NCBI RefSeq assembly: GCF_042677945.1
Contig: NZ_JBHUDN010000012.1
Source of the DNA: Haloplanus litoreus
Lineage (GTDB): Archaea > Halobacteriota > Halobacteria > Halobacteriales > Haloferacaceae
Length of the DNA stretch: 64,000 bases
Strand: one strand, 5' to 3'
Each line of letters starts with the position of its first letter. Position 1 is the stretch's first letter. The notes beneath the pieces are model-generated. The model did not search any database, was not told where the DNA came from, and worked only from the letters and a program-made list of their open reading frames with translations. Both the position numbers and the translations under genes were made by a program. This document shows, in pieces, positions 17,830-26,250 of this stretch.

Positions 17830-17874
17830 GGTTCCGGTGAGTTACGAAGCGCCGAGTGGCGTGTAATGAAGGGA

Positions 17875-18534
17875 TCAGTCGTCGTCCCAAGGCGGTCCAT
17901 CGTTGTCGTCGTCCCAAGGCGGTCCATCGTCGTCGTTCTCGTCCTCGCCTTCGTCTTCACAGTCCTCTCCGTCCTCGTCGCACTCGTCCGTCGGTGGTTC
18001 GGTCGTCGGTGTCGACTCGGGCGTCGAGGGCGACGGCTCGAGTGTCGATTCGCTCTCGCCGGCGACCTCCCCCTCGCTGTCTACCGCTTCGATGTACCCT
18101 CCCGTGTCGGCGTTGACCGACTCCCCGCTGGTCGGGGATCGCTCCACCCGGAACAGCACCGTATTCGATGGACGGTGGATCAGTCGAACGGTCACCACGC
18201 TGTCTGGGTCGTCGCTTCGAGCGACGCTCCAGATCTCTCCGGGATCGAACGACTCGGCGCCGCCGGAAAGGGTCCCGTCACCCCACGAGAGGGGCGTCTC
18301 GCTCCCGTTCACCCGCACTGAGAGCCGGAGGCTCTCGCTCGGGAGCGACCCGCCGCCCTGGTTGCTCAGGGTGATCCCGTCAGTCCGAACCTCGCCGGTG
18401 ACGTCGACCCGTGGCGTGTCCGTCCCGTCCGTCATCGCTCCTACCGCGTATGCGCCCACGACGCCGACGGAGACCGTCACGAGACCGACCAGGAGGACGG
18501 CGCCGACGGCGTCGGACTGGGCACGGTCGGGCAT
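17875..18534 (-). CDS. Type IV pilin-like secreted protein with acidic repeat tail
   Basis: 219 residues. The N-terminus (RAQSDAVGAVLLVGLVTVSVG) resembles haloarchaeal type IV pilin signal regions: a short basic leader and one hydrophobic helix that would both anchor the subunit and drive assembly. A beta-rich extracellular part follows, then a Ser/Thr/Pro-rich linker, a run of Asp/Glu and two copies of DGPPWDDD at the very end. The terminal repeat is encoded by a 27-bp tandem duplication. It is unusual for major pilins, so this may be a minor pilin or an adhesive tip-like subunit. It follows the large surface protein gene, 91 bases apart. Confidence 0.72.
   Translation of the reverse strand: MPDRAQSDAVGAVLLVGLVTVSVGVVGAYAVGAMTDGTDTPRVDVTGEVRTDGITLSNQGGGSLPSESLRLSVRVNGSETPLSWGDGTLSGGAESFDPGEIWSVARSDDPDSVVTVRLIHRPSNTVLFRVERSPTSGESVNADTGGYIEAVDSEGEVAGESESTLEPSPSTPESTPTTEPPTDECDEDGEDCEDEGEDENDDDGPPWDDDNDGPPWDDD
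17878..17928. repeat. 27-bp tandem repeat at the 3' end of the pilin-like gene
   Basis: Two identical 24-base units (17878-17901 and 17905-17928) are separated by GTT, giving a 27-base period. They encode the two C-terminal DGPPWDDD blocks. Identical copies point to recent duplication or strand slippage. Confidence 0.85.
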
Positions 18535-18625
18535 GGGTTCGACGGAAGTGGGCTCCCTGGCGGTATGAGCGTATCGACCGCAGTAGTAATCATACTTCGA
18601 ATGACGTGTAGTGGGGTCGCCCCGC

Positions 18626-20344
18626 TCATGCCGCTCGCAGTCGCTGGTAGCCGATTTCGATGAGGACGTAGTCGCCCCCCGAGGAGGCGGTCGTTTCGTA
18701 TCTGAGATACAGGTTACCGTCGTTACTGATGTAGTCCGTTGCGTCCTGATTGAGCGTGAACGAATCCTCCGCGAGACCGGTGTTCGACCGAGTCTGGCTC
18801 TGGTCGAGGCTGAATCGGTCGAGCTCCCGGTTGTCGGCGTCGACGACGACGACGTCGACGCCGTCCGTGTTCCCGTTCTCGAAGAAGTACTGGAGTTCGA
18901 GGGTGTACGTGCTCGACGGCGCCACGCCCCGGGTCACCGTCCCGACATCGAACTGGAACTCCAGGCCGGGGTTCCGATACTCGGTCTCTAGCGTCGCCGT
19001 CTGACTGTCCGGGCTCTGCATATTCGTGAAGTCCGTCAGATAGCCACGCGCCTCGCCTCGGGGCGGGATCGATCCGTCGCCGCCGTTCCGGTCGTTGAAC
19101 GCGTCCGGGTAGTACGGCGAGCCGGCCGGCGGCGTCGAATTGCCGGTGTCCGTGCCACTCCCCAGCGGCACCACCGTCACGTTGATTTGCACCGACTCGG
19201 GCTCCTCGCCGCTGAAGTCCGGGCGACTGACCGGCGTCTCGAAGGTGAAGTTGATTCCGTCCGTCACGCTCCTGTCGGCGAGTGAGTCCGGCGCGCTGTA
19301 CTCGTAGATCACCTGTCCTTGCCCGTCCGAGACGGCCGTGGTCGGCCGTACCGATCCGTCGCCGTCGACGGCCGCCTCGACCGGCACACCCGAGACGGGG
19401 TTGTTGTAGCCGTCCCGGACTTCCAAGACGATCCGGCGGGTGCCGCCTGCGGTGACGCTGTCGGCGCCGTCGACGACCGTCAGGTACCGCTCGCTCGTGT
19501 CGGTGACGTCGGTACCGACTCCGACCTTCGCCATCCGCAGGCGGTAGGTCCGGTTCGGCACGAGGTCGACGGTCAACGTGCCGCCGCTCACCGTCACGCC
19601 GCTTTCGTTGCCGTCGATCCGCCCACCGTTCGACTCGTACTGGTCCGCCAGTAGGCGCTCCCACTCGTCTTCCGAGAGGTCCGTCCCGACTTCGATAGCG
19701 ATGTCGCTACCGTTGACCGCGACGGTCCGGTCGCTCGCGCTGACGGGGGTAGGACTGACCGACACCGCCTGGGTCCCGCTCCGGCCCAGCGAGCCGTTCA
19801 GCGCGACGACGTAGAGTCGGTTCCCGTTGAGGAGCCGCTGGTCGGTCACCGCCCGGCTTCCGCCGTCGAACTCGTTGTAGAGGACCGTGTCGTCGTAGAC
19901 GGTCCGTGGCGCGTTCTGGTAGAGGCTGTAGTCGGGGGTGTACGTCAGCCGCTGGCTCGCGTACGAGTGGTTCGTCCCGTTCCAGTAGTCGGCCGTCTCG
20001 TCGTTGACCGCGGTGGCGTTGACGAGCGTCACCTCTCCGCCCGAGTCGGTCGCGAGGCGGCCGCTGGACGGTGGCGGGTTCACCGCGACGATCCGGGTCG
20101 GGTAGCGTGTGCCAAGTGGCACCGTCGTCGGGCTGGGGCGCTCGGCCGCCGCCGTCCGCAGGATGCCGTTACGTACGTCCTGTAGACTCCCCCGTACCTG
20201 CTGATTGTGGTCGAACTCCACCTCTTCGTTCTGGTCGGGGACGACCGTCGACTGGTAGAGCGCCAATCCGATGACGAGAAATCCAAGCAGAAGAATCGCA
20301 CCGACCTGGAGGGCGGCGGCTCGTCGGTCGTCCCGGAGTCGCAT
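18626..20344 (-). CDS. Large pilin-like surface protein with an Ig-like domain
   Basis: 572 residues. The protein begins RLRDDRRAAALQVGAILLLGFLVIG, a basic patch plus one hydrophobic helix as in haloarchaeal pilin-related proteins, and the rest is predicted extracellular with many Asn-X-Ser/Thr sites. Residues about 285-350 (YLTVVDGADSV, RIVLEVRDGYNNPVSGVPV, GQVIYEYSAP) look like a bacterial-type Ig-like domain. The C-terminal part is beta-rich. It is first in a same-strand group with the pilin-like and small membrane genes, suggesting assembly or display on the cell surface; the exact role is unknown. Confidence 0.7.
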   Translation of the reverse strand: MRLRDDRRAAALQVGAILLLGFLVIGLALYQSTVVPDQNEEVEFDHNQQVRGSLQDVRNGILRTAAAERPSPTTVPLGTRYPTRIVAVNPPPSSGRLATDSGGEVTLVNATAVNDETADYWNGTNHSYASQRLTYTPDYSLYQNAPRTVYDDTVLYNEFDGGSRAVTDQRLLNGNRLYVVALNGSLGRSGTQAVSVSPTPVSASDRTVAVNGSDIAIEVGTDLSEDEWERLLADQYESNGGRIDGNESGVTVSGGTLTVDLVPNRTYRLRMAKVGVGTDVTDTSERYLTVVDGADSVTAGGTRRIVLEVRDGYNNPVSGVPVEAAVDGDGSVRPTTAVSDGQGQVIYEYSAPDSLADRSVTDGINFTFETPVSRPDFSGEEPESVQINVTVVPLGSGTDTGNSTPPAGSPYYPDAFNDRNGGDGSIPPRGEARGYLTDFTNMQSPDSQTATLETEYRNPGLEFQFDVGTVTRGVAPSSTYTLELQYFFENGNTDGVDVVVVDADNRELDRFSLDQSQTRSNTGLAEDSFTLNQDATDYISNDGNLYLRYETTASSGGDYVLIEIGYQRLRAA

Positions 20345-20402
20345 AGCGAGGGTTCGCCACCGGCGTTCAAAAGGGTGCCGTCCCGATTATCACTCGTCGG
20401 TG

Positions 20403-20987
20403 TTACCCGTCGTCCTCTTCCTCGACGACTTCCGGATCGCTCATCGCGCTCTGGAGGCTGTCCAGTCCGTTGACCCACTCCGAGACCAGGCCGTACTCTA
20501 GGTCCTCGACGAGGGCGATGTCGAGTTCGTCGCCGTCGATGATGCGCGTTCCGGCCTGGACGAGGTAGCCGAGTGCGGCGTCCAGATCCTCGTTGGCCTC
20601 GGCGTCGGCCGCGGCGTGGACGTACTCCTCGATGGTGCCGTCCTCGGCCGCGCCCGCGGCGATGTACTCCTCGGCGGCGTAGAAGACACAGACGAGGCTC
20701 GTCTGGACGCCGTCGACCAGCATCCGCTTCTCCTCGTCTTCCAGGTCCACGTCGTCGAGGACGATGTCACGCACGTCGGTCAGTTCGTCGACGGCCGCCT
20801 CCTCGTCGAGGCGGCCGTCCTCGTAGGCGTTGACGATCTTCGCGACCGCGATTGCGGCGTCGTCCTGCAGGTTGAGCAGGAGTCGTGCCGAATCCTCGTT
20901 CTCGGGATCGAGGTCTTCCTCGGCTACCCGCCCGATCCAGTTTTGCCAGCGGTCTTCGGTGTAGAACGTGTCCTCCACGTCGGTCAT
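20403..20987 (-). CDS. DUF2150 family protein
   Basis: 194 residues from the ATG at 20987 (MTDVEDTFYTEDRWQNWI). It is very acidic and mostly helical, with no membrane segment. It matches my memory of the archaeal DUF2150 family, which has no assigned function. The upstream in-frame start adds nine residues of low similarity. It lies 58 bases upstream of the surface-protein gene on the same strand, so read-through into that gene is possible. Confidence 0.72.
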   Translation of the reverse strand: MTDVEDTFYTEDRWQNWIGRVAEEDLDPENEDSARLLLNLQDDAAIAVAKIVNAYEDGRLDEEAAVDELTDVRDIVLDDVDLEDEEKRMLVDGVQTSLVCVFYAAEEYIAAGAAEDGTIEEYVHAAADAEANEDLDAALGYLVQAGTRIIDGDELDIALVEDLEYGLVSEWVNGLDSLQSAMSDPEVVEEEDDG

Positions 20988-21107
20988 ACCTCCACCGAAC
21001 GTTCGTGGACTCAAAGACCTTTCCGATACTCCCGGCCACGATTCGGTGAATCGGTCCGTCGGACGGTCGAAATTCGGCGGATCGGGGCCACTTGGACTCG
21101 GTTCCGA

Positions 21108-21968
21108 TTACGTTCCGTCGGTCAACGTCGCCTCGGTGTCGATCCCGTAGACCTGGGCCGGCGTCTCGACGTGGGCCAGTCGGACGGCATCGTCGTACCC
21201 CTCTTCACGGAGCATGCGCACTCGCCGGGGGACCGTTTTCGGTCCCATCACCGCCCCCGGGCGGTCGGGGTCGTCGACGAAGTCCGTCTCCATCAGGAAT
21301 GGATCGCCGCGTTCGGCTGCCTCGCGGAGCCACTCCTTGCGACACATCACGCTCGGCGTCGGCCCCGCGAGCGTCGGGCCGGCGTAGTGTTTCACGACGC
21401 GGTGGGCGGGCAGTCCCCGTTCCTCGGCCCACGACGCGACGTCGGCGAGGTCCTCGCTCGCCTCCGTATGCAGTTGCACGGCACAGTCCAGGTCCGCACC
21501 GAGGCCGAGTGCGTGCCGGAGGACGGCGTTCGAAGCGGCCCACACGGCGTCGGTGGTGTCGTAGTGCGGGCGCCCCGACTTGAGCGCGAGGGCGCGCCCG
21601 TCGCGGACGTACTCCGCGGCGACGTCGAGTCCCGCCTGCATCAGGTCACGCGCCGCGTCCGGCGAGAACCCGCGGTCGTCGACGAGGCGAGAGATCAGGC
21701 CCGGGTGGACGCCGAGGACCGGCCACGCGCGCCCGGGGAGCAGGTCGCTGGCGTCAGCGACGACGTCCAACGTCCGCTCGAACACCGCACGGAAGTCCGC
21801 GCACGTCTCCACCTCGACGCCGAGATGCCAGGACGGCTTGTTCACCACTAGCAGGTGCGTGCCGCCGAGTCGACGGAAGTCGCGAACCGCCGAGAGCCCC
21901 CGTCCCGCGTCCGGGTCGAGGTGGAGGTGGTCGTCGAGCACCGGCGTGTCGAGATCCGGTTCTGTCAC
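21108..21968 (-). CDS. TatD-like metal-dependent hydrolase
   Basis: 286 residues from a GTG start. The fold is that of amidohydrolase/TatD TIM barrels: LDDHLHLDP near residue 13 supplies the HxH metal ligands, and GVHPGL, KSGRPHY, QLHTE, KHYAG and METDF follow in order as candidate metal and active-site segments. TatD relatives act as nucleases or phosphoesterases; this haloarchaeal branch is not characterised to my knowledge. The GTG start was chosen because the preceding 80 or so residues of the open frame are basic, serine-rich and overlap the next gene antisense. Confidence 0.82.
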   Translation of the reverse strand: MTEPDLDTPVLDDHLHLDPDAGRGLSAVRDFRRLGGTHLLVVNKPSWHLGVEVETCADFRAVFERTLDVVADASDLLPGRAWPVLGVHPGLISRLVDDRGFSPDAARDLMQAGLDVAAEYVRDGRALALKSGRPHYDTTDAVWAASNAVLRHALGLGADLDCAVQLHTEASEDLADVASWAEERGLPAHRVVKHYAGPTLAGPTPSVMCRKEWLREAAERGDPFLMETDFVDDPDRPGAVMGPKTVPRRVRMLREEGYDDAVRLAHVETPAQVYGIDTEATLTDGT

Positions 21969-22041
21969 GGTCGGCCGTCGGGGCCGGGGCGGCAAAATTC
22001 GGTCGGTTCGCCGGGCGTCCCCTCCCTGCCGACGATTCCTC

Positions 22042-22503
22042 TCAGACGGTGTCGAGCGTGACGCTCTCGGCGGCCGCGTTGCGCAGGGCGTCCGAGCGGC
22101 CGTGCTCGCCGGGGGCGATGGCGAGCGTGCGGAGACCACAGGCGTTCGCCGTCTCGATAGCGGGCTTGAAGTCGATGTCGCGCGAGGCGACGGCGACCAC
22201 GTCGGCGCGGCCTTCGACGGCAAAGCGAGTGAGGTCCACCGCGAGTTTCACGTCCACGTCGCCGCTGGTGACGACGACTTCGAATCCGCGAGCTTCGGCG
22301 GCCTGGATCAGCTTCGGCGTCGCGTGCTCGTCGACGTAGAGGCGGGTCGTGGCCGGCCGCCCGGCCGCGGCCGCCGCCTCGCGCACGTCGTCCAGGTCCA
22401 CGTCGAACTCGTCGCGGAGGACGTTCGGGCCGTCGACGAACAGTGCCACGCGTGGCTCGTCGTCGCCGGACCGCCCGTCAGCGAACCACCCGAAAGGGTC
22501 CAT
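22042..22503 (-). CDS. NYN domain protein (LabA/DUF88-type predicted nuclease)
   Basis: 153 residues. The NYN domain belongs to the PIN-like nucleases. The acidic positions of the active site are visible: ALFVDGPNVL (D24), TSGDVDVKLAVDL and VASRDIDF. The compact single-domain form with MDPFGWF at the start matches haloarchaeal homologues. It probably acts on RNA, though the target is unknown. It lies 73 bases upstream of the TatD-like gene on the same strand, so the two may share a transcript. Confidence 0.82.
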   Translation of the reverse strand: MDPFGWFADGRSGDDEPRVALFVDGPNVLRDEFDVDLDDVREAAAAAGRPATTRLYVDEHATPKLIQAAEARGFEVVVTSGDVDVKLAVDLTRFAVEGRADVVAVASRDIDFKPAIETANACGLRTLAIAPGEHGRSDALRNAAAESVTLDTV

Positions 22504-22596
22504 GGCATCCTTACCCCGCTCGCGTGGATATACGTCCCGGTTCTCGCTTCCGCCCGCTGTCGACGCCGTTTTGTGGAGCGGGGTCGGACGGCGAGT

Positions 22597-22953
22597 ATGC
22601 CCAGCGGCGTCCCACTCTCGCTCGACGAGACGCCCTACGACGCCACCGAGTTCTCCCGGTTGTGGGTCGTCGCCACGGCCACCTACGGCGTCGGCGATAT
22701 CGTGACTACCATCGCGCTCGTCCGGTACAGTGTGTCGGTGAGCGAAGCCAACGCCCTCCTCAGGACGGTCATCGACGCCTTCGGTCTCTGGGGGTTGATC
22801 GGGTTGAAACTCGTCGCCTTCTTTACCTGTCTGGCGATCAGCCTCGCCGGCGCCGGCGACGACGACCCGCTGCTCTACTACGGACCGCCGACGATGCTCG
22901 CGCTCGTCGGTGCGTTCACCACCGCGTACAACCTCCGCTTGCTAGTCGGCTAG
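22597..22953 (+). CDS. Small integral membrane protein, unknown function
   Basis: 118 residues with three hydrophobic segments (roughly 25-48, 62-85 and 92-115). The segment YGVGDIVTTIAL near the first helix and SEANALLRTVI resemble haloarchaeal DUF5658-like proteins; the match is from memory. It is divergent from the NYN gene, 93 bases apart. Confidence 0.6.
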   Translation: MPSGVPLSLDETPYDATEFSRLWVVATATYGVGDIVTTIALVRYSVSVSEANALLRTVIDAFGLWGLIGLKLVAFFTCLAISLAGAGDDDPLLYYGPPTMLALVGAFTTAYNLRLLVG

Positions 22954-23024
22954 CTGTTGCGAACGAACGCGCGGACGACGTCCGCGGCGAAGCGGGGACG
23001 CTATGGTGGCCGGGCGACCGACGA

Positions 23025-23825
23025 TCAGGTCCGTCGAACCCTGACCTCGACGCCGTCGGGGTCGGTGGCGTCGACTCCTCTCGCCGCCGTCGTCCCCCCG
23101 CCGAGCCGTTCCCTCACCGCCGCCGTCGACTCCGCGAGGAACAGTTCGAACCACGCGAGTCCGCGCCCGCCCGTCGGTGCCGACCGCCCGTTCCAGGTGT
23201 TGAGTCCGACGTGGTGGTGGTAGTCGCCGTCCGCGAGAAAGAGCGCCGCGGGCATCGACTGCCGGATGTCGAGACCGAGGCCGTCGACGTACCACGCCCG
23301 CGCCGCAGCCAGCGACGAGACTTCGAGGTGGACGTGGCCGATATCCGTCCCCGGCGGACACCGGTCGGTCCCGGCGGCCGCCTCGCGGAGTGGGTCGAGC
23401 GCCAGCGGTAACGTGTCCATCTCGACGCGTCCGTCGGCCGTCGTGGGCCAATCGGCCTGGGGACGGTCGCGGTAGAGTTCGATCCCGTTGCCCTCCGGAT
23501 CGCTCAGATACAGCGCCTCGCTCACGTGGTGGTCCGACGCCCCGTCGAGTCGCCACGCCGTCTCGACTCGGTCGAGGGCGTCCCCGAGTGCCGCGCGCGA
23601 GGGGACCCGAAACGCCGTGTGGAAGAGACCGGCCGCCGCCGGGTCGCGGGCCGGTGTGTCGGGCGCGGCGAGCAACACCAGCAAAGGGCCGTCGCCGGCG
23701 CCGAGCACCGCCCGCTCGTCGTTTTGCGCCCGGCGTTCGAGACCGACGGCCCGTTCGTAGAACTCCACCATCCGGTCGAGGTCGGCCACCCGGAGCGCCA
23801 CCCGTCCGATTCCCGGTGTCGTCAC
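23025..23825 (-). CDS. VOC-family (glyoxalase / CatE-like ring-cleavage) protein
   Basis: 266 residues made of two vicinal-oxygen-chelate modules (about 5-120 and 160-265). Candidate metal ligands are the His in LFHTAF and the Glu in GNGIELYRD (first half), and the His in DIGHVHLEVSS with Glu in WFELFL (second half). The layout resembles CatE-type extradiol dioxygenases and relatives. No aromatic pathway surrounds it, so the reaction is not assignable. Convergent neighbours leave only a short gap at its 3' end. Confidence 0.78.
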   Translation of the reverse strand: MTTPGIGRVALRVADLDRMVEFYERAVGLERRAQNDERAVLGAGDGPLLVLLAAPDTPARDPAAAGLFHTAFRVPSRAALGDALDRVETAWRLDGASDHHVSEALYLSDPEGNGIELYRDRPQADWPTTADGRVEMDTLPLALDPLREAAAGTDRCPPGTDIGHVHLEVSSLAAARAWYVDGLGLDIRQSMPAALFLADGDYHHHVGLNTWNGRSAPTGGRGLAWFELFLAESTAAVRERLGGGTTAARGVDATDPDGVEVRVRRT

Positions 23826-23886
23826 GACGCCGGACTACGCGACACGGGCACTTGCCTCTGCCGGATGCCCCGCTGCGCCGGGTTTG

Positions 23887-23898
23887 ATATCGCGATAT
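23887..23898. promoter_or_regulatory. 12-bp palindrome upstream of gcvT
   Basis: The perfect palindrome ATATCGCGATAT lies 72-83 bases before the gcvT ATG, just upstream of the region where the core promoter should be. It is a plausible operator; no known regulator motif was recognised. Confidence 0.35.
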
Positions 23899-23969
23899 GC
23901 TGTTTATCTCATAACTACCCGGTCGACAGGGGACAAAAGCATTAGGTCCCGAGGCGACGTGGCGTCGCT

Positions 23970-25061
23970 ATGGGCCTACGGAAACCACCCTTGCGGGAGA
24001 CACACGCCTCGCAGGGTGCGTCGTTCACCGAATTCGGCGGCTGGGACATGCCGGTGGAGTTCGACTCCATCCGAACCGAACACGCGGCCGTCCGAGAGTC
24101 CGCGGGGCTCTTCGACGTGTCACACATGGGCGAAATCGAGGTGTCCGGCCCCGACGCGGGACCGTTGTTGAACCGACTGACCACCAACGACGTGGACGAA
24201 CTCGAACCGGGCGATACCCAGTACTCGTGTATCACCGACGAGGACGGCATCATCCTCGACGACACGATGGTGTTCCGGCTCCCCGACGACGGGGATTCGC
24301 GCTACCTGTTCATCCCGAACGCCGGCCACGACGCCGAGATGTACACGCGATGGGTCGAGTATCGCGACGAGTGGGACCTAGACGCGACGGTCCGGAACAC
24401 GACCGAGGAGTGGGCGATGTTCGCCCTTCAGGGACCGGACGCCCAGGACCTCGCCGCCGAGGCGACGGAGGGCGCGACCCGTGACATCCCACGTTTCGAG
24501 GCGACGTTTCTCGACGTGGCGGGGGTTCGATCCTTCGCGTCGCGGACGGGCTACACCGGCGAGGACGGGTTCGAGTTCCTCTGTCCGTGGGGCGACGCCG
24601 AGACGGTGTGGGAGGCCTTCGACTGCCAGCCCTGTGGTCTCGGATCGCGAGACACCCTGCGCATGGAGATGGGCTTTCTCCTCGCCGGACAGGATTTCGA
24701 CCCCGAGGAGGAGCCACGGACGCCCTACGAGGCGGGTGTCGGCTGGACGGTCGACCTCGATACGGAGTTCGTGGGGCGTGACGCCCTCGAGGCCGTCGAG
24801 CGAGAGGGCATCGACGAACGGTTCCGCGGCGTCCAGTTGCAGGAACGGGGCGTCCCGCGGCACGGCTACGAGGTGGTCGACGCCGACGGCGACCACCTCG
24901 GGCACCTCACGAGCGGCACGATGAGTCCCACACTCGGCGAACCGATCGGTCTCGGCTATCTCTCGGACGAAGAGGCACCCCCGGGGACCCGCGTTCGGGT
25001 CGTGGTTCGGGGCGAACCGAAGCAGGCAAACGTAGTGACTCCCCCATTCATCGACAAATGA
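23970..25061 (+). CDS. gcvT: Glycine cleavage system T protein (aminomethyltransferase)
   Basis: 363 residues. T protein transfers the methylene group from the lipoyl arm of H protein to tetrahydrofolate and releases ammonia. Characteristic segments are GGWDMPVEFDS near the N-terminus, FDVSHMGEIEVSG, GYTGEDGFEF and GLGSRDTLRMEMG, with the C-terminal barrel ending KQANVVTPPF. It overlaps gcvH by four bases (ATGA), so the two are translated as one operon. The P-protein genes that usually accompany them are not in the window. A palindrome and an A-rich promoter-like stretch lie upstream. Confidence 0.96.
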   Translation: MGLRKPPLRETHASQGASFTEFGGWDMPVEFDSIRTEHAAVRESAGLFDVSHMGEIEVSGPDAGPLLNRLTTNDVDELEPGDTQYSCITDEDGIILDDTMVFRLPDDGDSRYLFIPNAGHDAEMYTRWVEYRDEWDLDATVRNTTEEWAMFALQGPDAQDLAAEATEGATRDIPRFEATFLDVAGVRSFASRTGYTGEDGFEFLCPWGDAETVWEAFDCQPCGLGSRDTLRMEMGFLLAGQDFDPEEEPRTPYEAGVGWTVDLDTEFVGRDALEAVEREGIDERFRGVQLQERGVPRHGYEVVDADGDHLGHLTSGTMSPTLGEPIGLGYLSDEEAPPGTRVRVVVRGEPKQANVVTPPFIDK

Positions 25062-25486
25062 GCTTCGACGTACCCGCGGACCGACGATACCTGGAATCGC
25101 ACGAGTGGACGACGACCGACGGTGACAGCGTGGAACACGGTTCCACGAGCAGCCGGACCGAGTCCGGCGACACCGTTCGCATCGGCATCACGGACTTCGC
25201 ACAGGACGAACTCGGTGACGTGGTGTTCGTCGAACTGCCGGCGGCCGGCGACGAGGTGGTGGCCGGCGAGGAGTTCGGCGTGGTCGAGAGCATCAAGGCC
25301 GTCTCGGATCTGGTCTCGCCCGTCTCGGGGACCGTCACCGCCGTTAACGAGGACCTGTTCGACGCGCCGGAACTGGTGAATCAGGACCCTTACGGCGACG
25401 GCTGGATGCTCGAAGTCGACCCGAGTTCGGAGAACGAGTTCGAGAACCTGCTGACGGCCGACGAGTACCGCGACAACGTCGAGTAG
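25058..25486 (+). CDS. gcvH: Glycine cleavage system H protein with an internal insertion
   Basis: 142 residues, longer than the usual 125-130. H protein carries the lipoyl group that shuttles between P, T and L proteins; the lipoylated lysine is K80 in VVESIKAVSD. Residues 24-38 (SVEHGSTSSRTESGD) interrupt the second strand region, between TTDGD and TVRIGITDFAQ, where related sequences as I remember them are continuous. The insert keeps the frame, contains a 7-bp inverted repeat (25130-25146) and is flanked by near-identical GGYGACA. The rest of the domain is intact, so function may survive. Four-base overlap with gcvT. Confidence 0.93.
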   Translation: MSFDVPADRRYLESHEWTTTDGDSVEHGSTSSRTESGDTVRIGITDFAQDELGDVVFVELPAAGDEVVAGEEFGVVESIKAVSDLVSPVSGTVTAVNEDLFDAPELVNQDPYGDGWMLEVDPSSENEFENLLTADEYRDNVE

Positions 25487-25511
25487 CGGCCCCTTCTCGC
25501 CGTTCGTCCCG

Positions 25512-25682
25512 TCAGAACCCGACGTGTTCGGAGCTATCGATGCCGTCGATCCGGATCAGACCGTAGTCGCACTCGGTACAGGACCACTTCGTCTTCTCGC
25601 CCAGGTGGAGCGTCGTACTCGCTGTCCGCCAGAACCGGTCGTTCGAACACTCCGGGCAGTCGTGGGCCATCTCCAGGCTCAT
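25512..25682 (-). CDS. Small zinc-ribbon protein
   Basis: 56 residues with two CxxC pairs (CPEC near residue 9 and CTEC near residue 37), enough to bind one zinc, as in TFIIS-type ribbons. It has the segment STTLHLGEKTKWSC followed by YGLIRIDGIDSS. It resembles a conserved haloarchaeal mini-protein family of unknown function. The start is set by the ATG at 25682; the longer open frame upstream is unrelated. It is convergent with gcvH. Confidence 0.72.
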   Translation of the reverse strand: MSLEMAHDCPECSNDRFWRTASTTLHLGEKTKWSCTECDYGLIRIDGIDSSEHVGF

Positions 25683-25851
25683 ACCTCCGTTTCCGCGGCC
25701 GGCCGTGTTGAAGATACTGATTCCCGAACCCCGCGATAAACTGTATAGCGCGATAGCAAGTTCCGGTGGCGGCGCGTTCGGACTGCGTGTCCGGGCCGCC
25801 CGTGACGTGTGCGGTCGACCGCGGCGGCGCGTCGCCCGACGCGGTGCCACG

Positions 25852-26235
25852 ATGCACGTCACTCCCGAACTTGTTTTGACAAAACGGGTGAAAATCACCT
25901 CCCATTTTGTTCGTCCGGCACGAGTTGCCACTGTGGAGTACGAAATTGGCCCGAACGAACCGGTCAGCACGGCCGTTGTACGCGCCGTGAGTGCCGTCCA
26001 GGGTCGTGAACCGTGTTCCCTTCAGCCGCTGGCGGACGCCGTCGATCCGGGTGCGTTGGATGCGCTGTTCGCCCCGCAGTGCGGCGGCACACCGCGGGTG
26101 GGCGGACGCCTCTCGTTCGTATTCAACGGTTGTCACGTCACTGTCGACAACGGCGAGTATCTCACCCTCCAGTTGCTCGAAGATCGATCTTGCGACGAAC
26201 GTGACGAGGAGTACCTCGACGGTCGATTTCGGTGA
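25852..26235 (+). CDS. HalOD1 output domain protein
   Basis: 127 residues. The pattern EPVSTAVVRAVSAVQGREP, LADAVDPGALDALF, and GRLSFVFNGCHVTV is that of the HalOD1 output domain, a haloarchaeal module found alone or attached to sensor and response-regulator proteins. The function is unknown but is believed to be signalling or regulatory. The ATG at 25852 gives about 25 residues before the domain. It is convergent with the TrmB-type regulator, 15 bases apart. Confidence 0.75.
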   Translation: MHVTPELVLTKRVKITSHFVRPARVATVEYEIGPNEPVSTAVVRAVSAVQGREPCSLQPLADAVDPGALDALFAPQCGGTPRVGGRLSFVFNGCHVTVDNGEYLTLQLLEDRSCDERDEEYLDGRFR

Positions 26236-26250
26236 CGGGGCGCCGCGGAC

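Noticed and set aside
25705..25851. Upstream extension of the HalOD1 frame to 25705
   Set aside because: The added 49 residues are Arg-rich and overlap the promoter region shared with the divergent zinc-ribbon gene; the ATG at 25852 is more credible.
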